From contig SCOI01000015.1 of NCBI GenBank assembly GCA_005503085.1, forward strand, positions 62,001 to 126,000: a stretch of 64,000 nt of DNA. Direction: 5' to 3'. This document shows, in pieces, positions 1 to 7,745 of the stretch (within the stretch, counting starts at the first letter, position 1; the number at the start of each line of letters is the position of its first letter). The translations under genes were made by a program, and so were the position numbers. Under the pieces are notes generated by a model, which saw only the letters and a list, made by a program, of their open reading frames with translations, was not told where the DNA came from and did not search any database. This stretch comes from Burkholderiales bacterium C2. GTDB lineage: Bacteria > Pseudomonadota > Gammaproteobacteria > Burkholderiales > Burkholderiaceae_C.

Positions 1-37
1 CCAGACCCTGGCCCTGCTGCGAGAAGCCGGCGCCTGA
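1..37 (+). CDS. C-terminal end of an unidentified protein (partial)
   Basis: A reading frame open from the window edge ends in a TGA at 35-37, preceded by eleven residues ending LLREAGA. It is convergent with the diguanylate cyclase that ends at 43, which fits a real gene end. Too little is visible to name it, and it could be chance. Confidence 0.35.
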   Translation, partial: QTLALLREAGA

Positions 38-42
38 GCCGC

Positions 43-1131
43 TCAGGGCAGCGCGTCGCTCGCCCCGACCACCTGGTTGCGCCCGCCCTGCTTGGCGCGG
101 TAGAGCGCGGCATCGGCCGCCTGCAGCAGCGGCGCAGCTTCCGGCGGGCCGGCGAGCTCGAGCATGGCCAGGCCGATCGAGACCGTCACCGCCAGCTCGA
201 CCCCACCCCCCACCGGCAGGCGCTGATCGGCGATGCGCTGGCGGATGCGCTCGGCCACCTCGCGAGCGGCAGCGGCCGGTGTGCGCGGCAGCAGCACGAC
301 GAATTCCTCACCGCCCCAGCGCGCCACCGTGTCACCGGCGCGCAGCTGGCCCTGGATCATCAGCCCCACCGCGCGCAGCACCGCATCGCCGGCGGCATGG
401 CCGTGGCTGTCGTTGACCGGCTTGAAATGATCGATGTCCAGGAACAGGCAGGCCAGGGCCTGGCTGTGGCGGCGCGCCTGGCTGATCTCGATCTGGCAGC
501 GGTGCTCGAAATAGCGCCGGTTGTGCACGCCGGTCAGCACATCGGTCAGGCCGGCCCGCTTGACACGCTCCTGGTTCAGCGCGCTCTCCAGGCAGACCGA
601 GGCGATCGCCGCCAGGCGCTCCAGGAACTTGGTGCCGGCCCCGCTGTTGTAGCGCGCCGCATCGCTGCTGCCGAACTGCAGGCAGCCGATCAGCTGGCCG
701 CGCCGGCTCAGCGGCAAGAGCGCCACCGAGGCGATGCCCGGCGCCGCGCCGAACAGGGCGCCGTGCAGGATGGCGTCGTAGGCGCCCAGCCAGGGCCGCT
801 GATCCAGATCCAGCGCATCGAGCGCCTGCAGCGTGGGCGGCAGCTGCAGGCCGGGCAGCGCGCTGTTCTCATGCAGCTCGGCGTCCAGGATGCTGCGGAT
901 CTCCAGCTGGGTATCCAGCAGGGTCAGGCCGACGAACTCGATGCCGAACACCGGCCGGTACTCCAGCAGCAGCAGGCGCAGCAGCTCGCCCAGCGAGCCG
1001 GCCGCGATCAGGCGGTGCTCCAGCTGGTCGAAGCGGCGCATCTTGTCCTCGTTGGCACGGGCCTCGCGCAGCAAGTCTTCCAACTGCTGACGCAGGGCCT
1101 GGTTCTCAGCCGCAAGTTCGCTCGGGTGCAT
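43..1131 (-). CDS. Diguanylate cyclase with N-terminal GAF/DUF484-like sensor domain
   Basis: Predicted to make cyclic di-GMP from two GTP in the cytoplasm. The 362-residue protein starts with a charged coiled coil (about residues 5-40), followed by a GAF/DUF484-like domain (about 45-185) and a C-terminal GGDEF domain. The active site reads GGEEF, and an RAGD sequence five residues upstream matches the RxxD inhibitory I-site, so product feedback inhibition is expected. No signal peptide or membrane segment is seen, so the signal sensed is probably cytosolic. It is transcribed alone, divergent from the periplasmic-binding-like gene at 1266. The family is clear; the ligand is unknown. Confidence 0.9.
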   Translation of the reverse strand: MHPSELAAENQALRQQLEDLLREARANEDKMRRFDQLEHRLIAAGSLGELLRLLLLEYRPVFGIEFVGLTLLDTQLEIRSILDAELHENSALPGLQLPPTLQALDALDLDQRPWLGAYDAILHGALFGAAPGIASVALLPLSRRGQLIGCLQFGSSDAARYNSGAGTKFLERLAAIASVCLESALNQERVKRAGLTDVLTGVHNRRYFEHRCQIEISQARRHSQALACLFLDIDHFKPVNDSHGHAAGDAVLRAVGLMIQGQLRAGDTVARWGGEEFVVLLPRTPAAAAREVAERIRQRIADQRLPVGGGVELAVTVSIGLAMLELAGPPEAAPLLQAADAALYRAKQGGRNQVVGASDALP

Positions 1132-1265
1132 GCTCAGCCATCATCCATCGCTCTCGCGCCATCGACGCGGGCGCTGCTGCGATTCTCGCCGCAGGCCGGC
1201 ATGCCGGCCCCGCAGGAAATCCCGGCCCGGGGGGGGCAGAATCACAGCATCATCGTCCCCGCCCC

Positions 1266-2183
1266 ATGACAGCTGTACACCCGCATCACCCCCTGCGCAG
1301 GTCGGCGGCGCTGCTCGGCCTGTGCCTGGCGTTGTGCGCCGGCCTCGCCGCCGCCCAGCCGATACGCCATGCGCTGGCCCAGCAGCAGAGCAGCCAGGTC
1401 ATCACCTACGAGCTCGAGGTCTTGCAGCTGCTGCTCGACAAGACCCGGCCCACCCACGGCGACTACGGCTTGCAGGCCACCGAGGTCGTGACGCAGAACC
1501 GCGCCTTCCTGCAGCTGCAGGCCGGCGAGGTCGATGTGCTGAGCTCGATGAGCTCGACCGAGCGCGAAGCCCAGGGCCTGGCGCTGCGGGTCTGCCTGTA
1601 TCGCGGCCTGCTGGGCGTGCGCCTGCCGGTGGTGCTGGCCGGCCGCGCGGCCGAGCTCGATGCGCTGGAGCAGCCAGAGCAGCTGCGCGCGCTGCGCCAC
1701 GGCCAGGTCAGCGACTGGCCCGACAGCCAGATCCTGCTGGCCAATGGCTGGCGGGTCGAGCGCATGCCCAGACTGGCGGCCTTTGCCGAGCTGCTGCGGC
1801 GCCAGCGCATCGACACCTTTGCGCTCGGCGCCATCGAGGTCTATCCGATTGCCGACGCCCATCCGGGGCTGGCCGTGCTGCAGCGCTGGGCCATTGCCTA
1901 CCCCTCGGCCTTCTACTTTTTCGTCAGCCCCAAGCGGCCCGAGCTGGCCGAGCGGCTGCGCCGGGGCTGGGAGCTGGCGCTGGCCGACGGCAGCTTTGTC
2001 GCGCTGTTCGAGCAGCGCATAGCGCCGCAACTGGCGCGTGCCCGCCTCGACCAGCGGCGCTGGTTGGTGCTGCACAACCCGCTGCTGCCGCCCGACACGC
2101 CGCTGGACAAGGCGCCATACTGGCATCCGCTGGTGCGCAGCAAGCTGCTGCCCGCCCTCAACTCAGGAAAGCCCCGACCATGA
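1266..2183 (+). CDS. Periplasmic solute-binding-like protein (family 3 type)
   Basis: A 305-residue exported protein. An N-terminal signal peptide (arginines, then a hydrophobic run ending near AAAQP, about residues 11-31) is followed by an amino-acid-binding-protein-like fold, with stretches such as LQAGEVDVLSSMSSTE and FYFFVSPKRPELAERLRRGWE typical of SBP_bac_3-like proteins. Burkholderiales carry many orphan proteins of this type without a cognate permease, and none is present here. It may be a sensor component rather than a transporter subunit. Its stop overlaps the ABM monooxygenase start by ATGA, so the two are translationally coupled. Function beyond periplasmic ligand binding is not recognised. 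Confidence 0.75.
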   Translation: MTAVHPHHPLRRSAALLGLCLALCAGLAAAQPIRHALAQQQSSQVITYELEVLQLLLDKTRPTHGDYGLQATEVVTQNRAFLQLQAGEVDVLSSMSSTEREAQGLALRVCLYRGLLGVRLPVVLAGRAAELDALEQPEQLRALRHGQVSDWPDSQILLANGWRVERMPRLAAFAELLRRQRIDTFALGAIEVYPIADAHPGLAVLQRWAIAYPSAFYFFVSPKRPELAERLRRGWELALADGSFVALFEQRIAPQLARARLDQRRWLVLHNPLLPPDTPLDKAPYWHPLVRSKLLPALNSGKPRP

Positions 2184-2485
2184 TTCTCGAAGTCGCCGAC
2201 ATCCGCATCCAGCCCGGCCAGCAGGCCGCATTCGAAGAAGCCATCCAGCTGGGCATCGCCAGCGTGATCACACGAGCCCAGGGCTTTGTGCGCGCCCAGG
2301 TCCAGCATGGCATCGAGTCGCCCGAGCGCTATCTGCTGCTGATCGAATGGCAGACGCTGGAAGACCACACCGTGCACTTCCGCGGCGGCCCGCTGTTCGC
2401 CGAGTGGCGCGCCATCGTCGGCCCCTTCTTCGCCAGCCCGCCCCAGGTCGAACACTTCGAGCTGGCGGCGCAGCGCCTGGTCTGA
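2180..2485 (+). CDS. Antibiotic biosynthesis monooxygenase (ABM) domain protein
   Basis: A 101-residue single-domain protein of the ABM ferredoxin-like fold family. Typical features are the strand near the start, IRIQPGQQAAFEEA, the ERYLLLIEWQTLEDHTVHF core and a C-terminal PQVEHFE strand. Family members are small dimeric quinol or monooxygenase-like enzymes acting without metal on reactive aromatics, or structural orphans. The start ATG at 2180 overlaps the upstream TGA. A strong hairpin follows 20 bases after the stop. The substrate is unknown. Confidence 0.8.
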   Translation: MILEVADIRIQPGQQAAFEEAIQLGIASVITRAQGFVRAQVQHGIESPERYLLLIEWQTLEDHTVHFRGGPLFAEWRAIVGPFFASPPQVEHFELAAQRLV

Positions 2486-2502
2486 GGCCGGTCCAGAAGC
2501 AA

Positions 2503-2536
2503 GCAGGCCGGACACCCTCGCGGGTGTCCGGCCTGC
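2503..2536. terminator. Bidirectional hairpin terminator between ABM gene and HU gene
   Basis: A perfect 15-bp inverted repeat (left arm GCAGGCCGGACACCC) with a four-base TCGC loop lies between two convergent genes. There is no strong T run on the plus side and only a broken one on the minus side. The stem is stable enough to stop transcription from both directions. Confidence 0.75.
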
Positions 2537-2557
2537 GCCAAGCATGTTGGCAGCGTC

Positions 2558-2926
2558 TTACTTCTTGGCCTTCTTGGCGGCCGGCTTGGCGGCAGCCTTC
2601 ACGGCCTTGGCGGGCTTCTCAGCGGCCTTGGCGGCCTTGCGGGCAGCAGCCTTCGGATCGACGGCGGCCTTGAAGCCAGCGCCCGGGGTGAACTTGGGCA
2701 GCTTGGCGGCAGCGATCTTGATCTTGTCGCCGGTGCTGGGGTTCACGCCGGTGCGGGCTGCGCGGGCGTGCTGCTTGAAGGAGCCAAAGCCGGGGATAGT
2801 GACCGCGCCGCCCTTTTTGACGGTGGTCACCACCGCGTCCAGCAGGGTTTCGATGATGCGGCCGGCTTCGGCCTTCGTCAGTTCGTGCTTGCTGGCCAGG
2901 TGCTCGATCAGTTCGGTTTTGTTCAT
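2558..2926 (-). CDS. HU-family DNA-binding protein with lysine/alanine-rich tail
   Basis: A nucleoid-associated protein that bends and compacts DNA. Residues 1-90 are a standard HU/IHF domain: MNKTELIEHLA start, the GGAVTIPGFGSF saddle, the RTGVNPSTGDKIKI arm region. Residues about 91-122 form an Ala/Lys/Pro-rich extension with KPA and KKA motifs like eukaryotic histone H1 tails and some beta-proteobacterial HU variants. Normal HU is about 90 residues, so the tail is an addition of about 30. The gene stands alone and sits upstream of a strong bidirectional terminator. The tail could be a target of lysine modification (see the SET protein at 53807), which is inference only. Confidence 0.95.
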   Translation of the reverse strand: MNKTELIEHLASKHELTKAEAGRIIETLLDAVVTTVKKGGAVTIPGFGSFKQHARAARTGVNPSTGDKIKIAAAKLPKFTPGAGFKAAVDPKAAARKAAKAAEKPAKAVKAAAKPAAKKAKK

Positions 2927-2946
2927 TCCAGGATCTCAATTCTGTG

Positions 2947-2975
2947 TGGCGCCCGACGATCTCGGGCGGGCGCCA
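2947..2975. other. Inverted repeat in the 5' leader of the HU gene
   Basis: TGGCGCCCG (2947-2955) and CGGGCGCCA (2967-2975) form a 9-bp perfect stem with an 11-base loop, about 20 bases upstream of the HU start codon. It could be a leader hairpin or an operator. No regulator can be named. Confidence 0.4.
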
Positions 2976-3017
2976 TTCTCACTCATAAAACGCAGCGATC
3001 CCGATGGCGACGCGGGA

Positions 3018-3054
3018 AAACTCTGATGAGTGCCGCAGGCACCCATCAGAGTTT
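3018..3054 (-). terminator. Rho-independent terminator, probably of the MOSC gene
   Basis: AAACTCTGATG (3018-3028) pairs with CATCAGAGTTT (3044-3054). One mismatch is followed by a further GTGCC/GGCAC stem and a three-base loop. On the minus strand the stem is followed by a short T stretch. It lies downstream of the MOSC stop and upstream of the HU leader. Confidence 0.75.
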
Positions 3055-3057
3055 CGG

Positions 3058-3078
3058 CCCAAGGTCACAGACCTTGGG
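3058..3078. repeat. Second tandem hairpin directly after the MOSC stop codon
   Basis: CCCAAGGTC and GACCTTGGG form a perfect 9-bp stem with an ACA loop, immediately abutting the MOSC stop codon at 3079. With the hairpin at 3018-3054 it makes a tandem pair, which would strengthen termination or protect the mRNA 3' end. Confidence 0.6.
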
Positions 3079-3600
3079 TCAAAACAAAGCGCCCGCCGTG
3101 ACTGCCCGCACCGCATCCCCCACCCTCAGCAGCCCGCCGCACAACACGCGTGCCGTCATGCCGCCGTGGCCGCGCATCGCGTTGTAGCCGCCCGGGCCCA
3201 GCAGCTCTTCCATCCGCGAGCAGGGCTCGCAGGGGCCGGTCACCTCCAGCACCACATCGTCGCCAATGCACAGATGCAGGACCTGATCGCGAAACAGGCT
3301 GCGCGCGGCGATCAGGTTCAGACCGGAGATCACGAGGTTGCGGCGCAGCAGCGCGGGGTCAAGGCTTGCCCGCCCACTCAAGGCCGCGACCACCGGCAGG
3401 TGCTCGGCCTGGATCAGGCTGACCTGGCGCTTGCCACCGCTGCGCTGGGCACTGCGGTCGCCATCCAGTCCCCGCCCCTCAAGGGTCAGGACTTGCTCGA
3501 CCGAGCGCATGGCCACGCGGCGCGCGGGCCGCAGCAGGATGGCCTCGATGCGGCCGGGGCGCGGAAACTGCTGGCACAGGGAGCGGAGATCGTCGGGCAT
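3079..3600 (-). CDS. MOSC domain-containing protein
   Basis: A 173-residue MOSC (molybdenum cofactor sulfurase C-terminal) domain protein. The domain spans most of the length and keeps the conserved cysteine region CEPCSRM (about residues 120-126) and the GMTARV stretch near the end. The family binds pyranopterin cofactors and includes N-hydroxylated-base reductases such as YiiM/YcbX. The start is taken at 3600 (MPDDLRSL), because an upstream in-frame start would run into the tRNA terminator hairpin at 3630-3653. The exact substrate is not deducible. Confidence 0.85.
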   Translation of the reverse strand: MPDDLRSLCQQFPRPGRIEAILLRPARRVAMRSVEQVLTLEGRGLDGDRSAQRSGGKRQVSLIQAEHLPVVAALSGRASLDPALLRRNLVISGLNLIAARSLFRDQVLHLCIGDDVVLEVTGPCEPCSRMEELLGPGGYNAMRGHGGMTARVLCGGLLRVGDAVRAVTAGALF

Positions 3601-3629
3601 CACAAGAAGTCTGAGCCAGAAAACGCAAA

Positions 3630-3653
3630 GGGTCAGCACTTGCGTGCTGACCC
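3630..3653 (-). terminator. Rho-independent terminator of tRNA-Leu
   Basis: GGGTCAGCAC and GTGCTGACCC form a perfect 10-bp stem with a TTGC loop. It lies eight bases beyond the tRNA 3' end on the minus strand and is followed there by a T-rich stretch (TTTGCGTTTT). Confidence 0.85.
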
Positions 3654-3661
3654 TCATTGTT

Positions 3662-3746
<85 letters not shown>

Positions 3747-3791
3747 TAGTTTCTTCTTCAGCACATTTACCGAACTGCGCGAAGAGGCCGG

Positions 3792-3821
3792 ACTATAGCA
3801 TGCGAATTTGCAGGCGCGCAA
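3792..3821 (-). promoter_or_regulatory. Sigma-70-like promoter for tRNA-Leu
   Basis: On the minus strand TTGCGC (3821-3816) and TATAGT (3797-3792) are separated by 18 bases, about 46 bases upstream of the mature tRNA 5' end. This fits a vegetative promoter with a short 5' leader for RNase P processing. Confidence 0.6.
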
Positions 3822-3842
3822 GTCCTGGCCCCAATCTTTTAT

Positions 3843-4847
3843 TCAGGCCGCCGCCGTCATCTTGAAAATGCCGGTCGCATTGCCGGCGTCGAAGCGCAGA
3901 TCCAGGCCCTGCTGCTCGTCCTCGCGTTCGCGTTGGATGAACTCATAGAACGAGCCCGGCACCGCCTGGGTCAAGACCCGACCCTCATGCAGGAACTGGC
4001 GCTCCACCTGGGCCGCGCGGAAAGCGGTCTGGCGCACCCGGCCGGAGGCCGAGGTCTCGATGCTGTCCTTGATCGGCCGGCCCATCACGCGCTGGGTGTC
4101 GGCCAGCAGCTCGATGTCGGCGACCCGGTCGGTCGCGTGATTGAAGGCATTGCCCTCGGTCGCGATCCAGGCCATCTCGGCCGACTCGGCCAGCAGGGCC
4201 TGGTAGTCAGCCAGCGCGAACAGCGGGTGCTGGCGCTCGAAACAGCCCGGCAGGCGCGGCAGCAGGGACAGCGCGGCATTCCAGGGCAGGACCTTGTCGC
4301 GCGCCAGCTGTTCCAGCAGGGCCAGATCGGCGCTGGACAGCGGGTCGCGCGAGGCGCCGATGACGCGGCTCACCGCCGCCTGGAAGGCCGGCGAGAACTG
4401 CTCGGGATGCAGCTCGGAGACGAAGAACTGCGCGATGTCCTCGGGGAAGTCTTCATGCCGCCAGCTGCGGCCGGTCATCTTCAGGCGTGTCAGCGGATAG
4501 GTCTCGGCATGGGCATAGCCCAGCGGCCGCAGCACCCGCGTGATCGCCGCCTCGCCGGGCGGCAGCGCGCCACTGGGCCAGGCCACGGTGCGCAGCGCGC
4601 CATGGTCGAACACGACGCGCTCGCCGGCACGCTGGCAATCGGCCACATAGGCGGCACCGGCGGGCACGCGCGCGAGCAGGTCGCGGAACAGCGCCATATT
4701 CAGCGCCTGCGCCAGCTCGGCCCGCGACACCGTGTCGCCGACCGGCTTCAGCAGCGCCGGCATCACCTGCAACTGAGCAAACGTCTCTTGCGCCGCCGCC
4801 TCGCCCAGCAAGGCGCTCAGCAGGCGGCTCAGCCCGGATTCGGTCAT
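3843..4847 (-). CDS. hglS: 2-oxoadipate dioxygenase/decarboxylase (DUF1338, HglS-like)
   Basis: Predicted Fe(II) enzyme turning 2-oxoadipate into D-2-hydroxyglutarate in lysine catabolism. The 334 residues match DUF1338. The metal and catalytic residues known from Pseudomonas putida HglS (His, His, Glu plus an Arg four residues after the first His) map onto H82, R86, H237 (in GNAFNHATDRV) and E302 (in GSFYEFIQ). It is the last gene of the lysine operon behind amaB, separated from it by 132 bases of hairpin-rich spacer. An ATG at 4847 was chosen; a TTG one codon upstream has slightly better spacing to GGAG. The mapping of key residues is from memory of the family. Confidence 0.88.
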   Translation of the reverse strand: MTESGLSRLLSALLGEAAAQETFAQLQVMPALLKPVGDTVSRAELAQALNMALFRDLLARVPAGAAYVADCQRAGERVVFDHGALRTVAWPSGALPPGEAAITRVLRPLGYAHAETYPLTRLKMTGRSWRHEDFPEDIAQFFVSELHPEQFSPAFQAAVSRVIGASRDPLSSADLALLEQLARDKVLPWNAALSLLPRLPGCFERQHPLFALADYQALLAESAEMAWIATEGNAFNHATDRVADIELLADTQRVMGRPIKDSIETSASGRVRQTAFRAAQVERQFLHEGRVLTQAVPGSFYEFIQREREDEQQGLDLRFDAGNATGIFKMTAAA

Positions 4848-4979
4848 CAATGAAAACTCCCATGCTTTGGAACGGCCGGCAAGGCCCGGCCATATTGAGC
4901 GGAGCCCGAGGCTCCGGCTTTGCCGGGCCCAGGGGCTCTGCCCCCTTGAGGGGGAGGCGCGCAGCGCCTCGGGGGTGGG
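4848..4979. repeat. Palindrome-rich spacer between amaB and hglS
   Basis: This 132-bp non-coding spacer holds at least three hairpins: GGAGCC-CGA-GGCTCC at 4901-4915, CCCCC-TTGA-GGGGG at 4941-4954, and GAGGCGC-GCA-GCGCCTC at 4954-4970. The last two run into each other and end at the amaB stop. The style resembles the dispersed GC palindromes of Burkholderiales intergenic regions. It may tune hglS expression or terminate part of the transcripts. Confidence 0.6.
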
Positions 4980-6485
4980 TCAAATATCGAACTTCACACC
5001 CTGGGCCAAGGGCAGTGAGCGCGAGTAGTTGACCGTGTTGGTCGTGCGCCGCATATAGGCCTTCCAGGCATCCGACCCGGATTCTCTGCCGCCGCCGGTT
5101 TCCTTCTCGCCGCCAAAGGCACCGCCGATCTCGGCGCCCGAGGTACCGATATTGACGTTGGCGATGCCACAGTCCGAACCGGCCGCGCTCATAAAGGTCT
5201 CGGCCTCGCGGATGTTGTTGGTGAAGATCGCCGAGGACAGGCCTTGCGGCACGTCGTTCTGCAGCGCGATCGCTTCATCGAGCGTCTTGTACTTCAGCGT
5301 GTAGAGGATGGGCGCGAAGGTCTCGTGCCTGACGATGGCGGTCTGCGCCGGCATGCGCACCAGGGCCGGTGCGGCATACCAGGCCTCGGGATACTGGGCG
5401 GCCAGCGCGCGGTCGCCGCCGCTGACCTCGCCACCCTGCTCGCGCGCGGCGGCCAGCGCGGCCTGCATCGCATCGAAGGCTTGCTTATCGATCAGCGGGC
5501 CGATCAGATTACCAGCCTCGACGGGAGAGCCTATCTTCAGCTGCGCGCGGGCGCGGTCCAGGCGCGCGACCAGCTCGTCATGGATGGACTCGTGGGCGAT
5601 CACGCGGCGCGTGGTCGTGCAGCGCTGGCCGGCCGTGCCATAGGCGCCAAACAGGATGCCGCGCACGGCCAGGTCCAGATCGGCGCTGGGAGTCACGATG
5701 ATGGCGTTGTTGCCGCCCAGCTCCAGCAGGCAGCGGCCGAAACGGGCCGCCACACGCGGGCCGACCGCGCGGCCCATGCGGGTCGAGCCGGTGGCAGATA
5801 CCAGCGCGACGCGGGCATCGTCGACCATGGCCTCGCCGACGGCAGCGCCGCCGTTGAGCACCTGCGACAGGTAGGCCGGTGCGCCTTCATAGCGGGCGAC
5901 CGCCTTCTCGAACAGCGCCTGCGTGGCCAGCGCTGTCAGCGGGGTCTTCTCGCTGGGCTTCCAGAGGCAGCTATCGCCGCAGACCAGGGCCAGCGCCGAG
6001 TTCCAGGCCCACACCGCGACCGGAAAGTTGAAGGCCGAGATGATGCCCACCACGCCCAGCGGCAGGTACTGCTCCATCATCCGGTGGCCGGGGCGCTCGC
6101 TGGCGATGGTCAGGCCATGCAGCTGGCGCGACAGGCCGACCGCGAAGTCGCAGATATCGATCATCTCCTGCACCTCGCCCTCGCCTTCGCTCGTGACCTT
6201 GCCGGCCTCCAGCGAGACCAGGCGGGCCAGCGCGGCCTTGTGGGCGCGCAGCTCCTCGCCGAACAGGCGCACCAGCTCGCCGCGCTTGGGGGCGGGCACG
6301 GTGCGCCATTCCAGGAAGGCGGCGTGAGCCCGGCCAACGGCGGCCGTCATCTCGGCGGCGCTGGCCTCGTGCACGGCGCCCAGCACCGCGCCATCGATCG
6401 GCGAGCGCACGTTCAGGGTGCCGCCGGTGTAGGCGGCAGCGGGAACGCCCAGCGCGCTCAGCAGGTCTTGCGTTTGATTCGTCAT
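4980..6485 (-). CDS. amaB: L-2-aminoadipate-6-semialdehyde (piperideine-6-carboxylate) dehydrogenase
   Basis: An ALDH7-type (antiquitin-like) aldehyde dehydrogenase that oxidises 2-aminoadipate semialdehyde to 2-aminoadipate with NAD. The 501 residues include the Rossmann segment IISAFNFPVAVW, catalytic glutamate E255 in LELGGNN and catalytic cysteine C289 in GQRCTTTRR. The C-terminal EKETGGGRESGSDAWKAYMRR stretch is characteristic of this subfamily. The start is ATG at 6485 with TGAGAA upstream; a GTG five codons earlier abuts the upstream stop. It lies 15 bases behind the lysine dehydrogenase gene, so the two are cotranscribed. Confidence 0.93.
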   Translation of the reverse strand: MTNQTQDLLSALGVPAAAYTGGTLNVRSPIDGAVLGAVHEASAAEMTAAVGRAHAAFLEWRTVPAPKRGELVRLFGEELRAHKAALARLVSLEAGKVTSEGEGEVQEMIDICDFAVGLSRQLHGLTIASERPGHRMMEQYLPLGVVGIISAFNFPVAVWAWNSALALVCGDSCLWKPSEKTPLTALATQALFEKAVARYEGAPAYLSQVLNGGAAVGEAMVDDARVALVSATGSTRMGRAVGPRVAARFGRCLLELGGNNAIIVTPSADLDLAVRGILFGAYGTAGQRCTTTRRVIAHESIHDELVARLDRARAQLKIGSPVEAGNLIGPLIDKQAFDAMQAALAAAREQGGEVSGGDRALAAQYPEAWYAAPALVRMPAQTAIVRHETFAPILYTLKYKTLDEAIALQNDVPQGLSSAIFTNNIREAETFMSAAGSDCGIANVNIGTSGAEIGGAFGGEKETGGGRESGSDAWKAYMRRTTNTVNYSRSLPLAQGVKFDI

Positions 6486-6500
6486 GGTCTGGATTCTCAC

Positions 6501-7595
6501 TTAACCGATGGACTCGACCTGGCGCGACTGCTGATAGGCCCGGCCGAAACGGTTAGCCAGGAAGGCCGGCAGCTCGACCTCTTCCTGGCGGATAAAGCCG
6601 CTTGCGGGAAGCTTACCCTCGCGGAACAGATCGACCGCCGCGCAGATGCCGGCGGCCGTGGTGATCTGGATGGCCGACAGCGGCGCCTTCGCGTCGCGCT
6701 CGGCGAAAATCTTGCGGGCAAAGACCTCCTGCATCAGCACGCCGTTCTTCATTCCGGAGACGGTGACGAAGACCAGCACGACGTCCTGCATCGTCGCCGG
6801 CATGCTCTTGCGCATGATGTCCTTGAGCTTGTCCTGGTCGCTGGCCAGGGCCAGGTCTTCGAGCAGGAACTTCATCAGGTCGCGGTGGCCGGGGTAGCGC
6901 ACGGTCTTGTAGTCGAGATTGCGCACCTTGCCGGCCCAGGTCTCGCACAGCGTGCCCAGACCGCCCGAGGTGTTGAAGGCCTCGTACTCGGTGCCGTCCA
7001 GCGAGAAGTGCTCCAGGCCTTCCAGCGGCAGCGCCGAGATGAACTCGCCGCCATGGATGGCTTCGCAGGGGTGGCAGTACTCGTTGATCAGGCCGTCGAC
7101 CGACCAGGTCAGGTTGTACTTCAGGGCATTGGTCGGGAACGCCGGCAGCGCGCCGACCCGCATCTGCACATCGCGCACCTCGTCGAAGCCGGTGGCCAGG
7201 TGGTGGGCGACGATGCCGATGAAGCCGGGCGCCAGGCCGCATTGCGGCATGAAGGCGGTCTTGGCGTTGCGGGCCAGGTCCTTGATGGCCTTGGTCGCGG
7301 CCACATCCTCGGTCAGGTCGAAATAGTGGCAGCCGCATTCCAGCGCCAGTGTGGCGGCGGTGATGGCCAGGTGGTAGGGCAAGGCATTGACGACCGTGTC
7401 CTTGCCGCGCAGCTGGGCCGCCAGCGCCGCCTGGTTCTCGGTGTCGACCTCGGCGGTGATGATGCCCTCGGCGGCCAGCGCGGCCAGGTACTTGGCATTC
7501 TTGTCGATCACGGTGACCTGATAGTCGCCGGTGGCGTGCAGCAGGCGGGCGATGGTCTGGCCGATATGGCCGGCACCGAGCAGGGCGACTTTCAT
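6501..7595 (-). CDS. Saccharopine dehydrogenase family protein, probably L-lysine 6-dehydrogenase
   Basis: A 364-residue NAD(P)-dependent enzyme with an N-terminal Rossmann motif (GAGHIGQTIARLL, about residues 7-19) and a C-terminal saccharopine dehydrogenase domain. Family members either split saccharopine or oxidise the lysine epsilon-amino group directly to aminoadipate semialdehyde. No lysine-ketoglutarate reductase gene is present to supply saccharopine. The next gene consumes the semialdehyde, so direct lysine oxidation is the more economical reading (inference). ATG at 7595 has AAGGAGA six bases upstream. It is the first gene of the operon and is divergent from an Lrp regulator. Confidence 0.85.
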   Translation of the reverse strand: MKVALLGAGHIGQTIARLLHATGDYQVTVIDKNAKYLAALAAEGIITAEVDTENQAALAAQLRGKDTVVNALPYHLAITAATLALECGCHYFDLTEDVAATKAIKDLARNAKTAFMPQCGLAPGFIGIVAHHLATGFDEVRDVQMRVGALPAFPTNALKYNLTWSVDGLINEYCHPCEAIHGGEFISALPLEGLEHFSLDGTEYEAFNTSGGLGTLCETWAGKVRNLDYKTVRYPGHRDLMKFLLEDLALASDQDKLKDIMRKSMPATMQDVVLVFVTVSGMKNGVLMQEVFARKIFAERDAKAPLSAIQITTAAGICAAVDLFREGKLPASGFIRQEEVELPAFLANRFGRAYQQSRQVESIG

Positions 7596-7672
7596 GGGGA
7601 TCTCCTTATTCGTTCGAGCAATCAACAGATGGCCGCAGTCTAGGAATGAGCCCGGACGAAAGAAAGCACGAA

Positions 7673-7736
7673 TTCGACGAAATCAATGCAGATAATGACG
7701 ATTCGTCAGCATCATCATTCACATCGTCGAAATCAA
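7673..7736. promoter_or_regulatory. Phased Lrp-type operator array between the lysine operon and its regulator
   Basis: Three short dyads are centred at 7677 (TTCGACGAA), 7702 (TGACGATTCGTCA, a perfect 6-1-6 palindrome) and 7727 (TCGTCGA), exactly 25 bp apart. The outer two carry the direct repeat TCGWCGAAATCAA (7674-7686 and 7724-7736), 50 bp apart. The segment is AT-richer than its surroundings. Regular multi-site spacing is expected for an octameric Lrp/AsnC protein wrapping DNA. Confidence 0.7.
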
Positions 7737-7745
7737 GGGTTATCC

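Noticed and set aside
1130-2179. Upstream extension of the ABM monooxygenase
   Set aside because: The open frame extends about 350 codons upstream, but that part is the shadow of the solute-binding gene. The family begins at the ATG at 2180.
3601-3657. Longer start for the MOSC protein at 3657
   Set aside because: Those codons cover the tRNA terminator hairpin at 3630-3653, and the homology-like sequence begins after 3600.
5244-7643. Plus-strand open frame of 799 codons across the lysine operon
   Set aside because: It is the reverse complement of amaB and the lysine dehydrogenase. Its composition (Arg, Gln, His, Leu) is that of a shadow frame.
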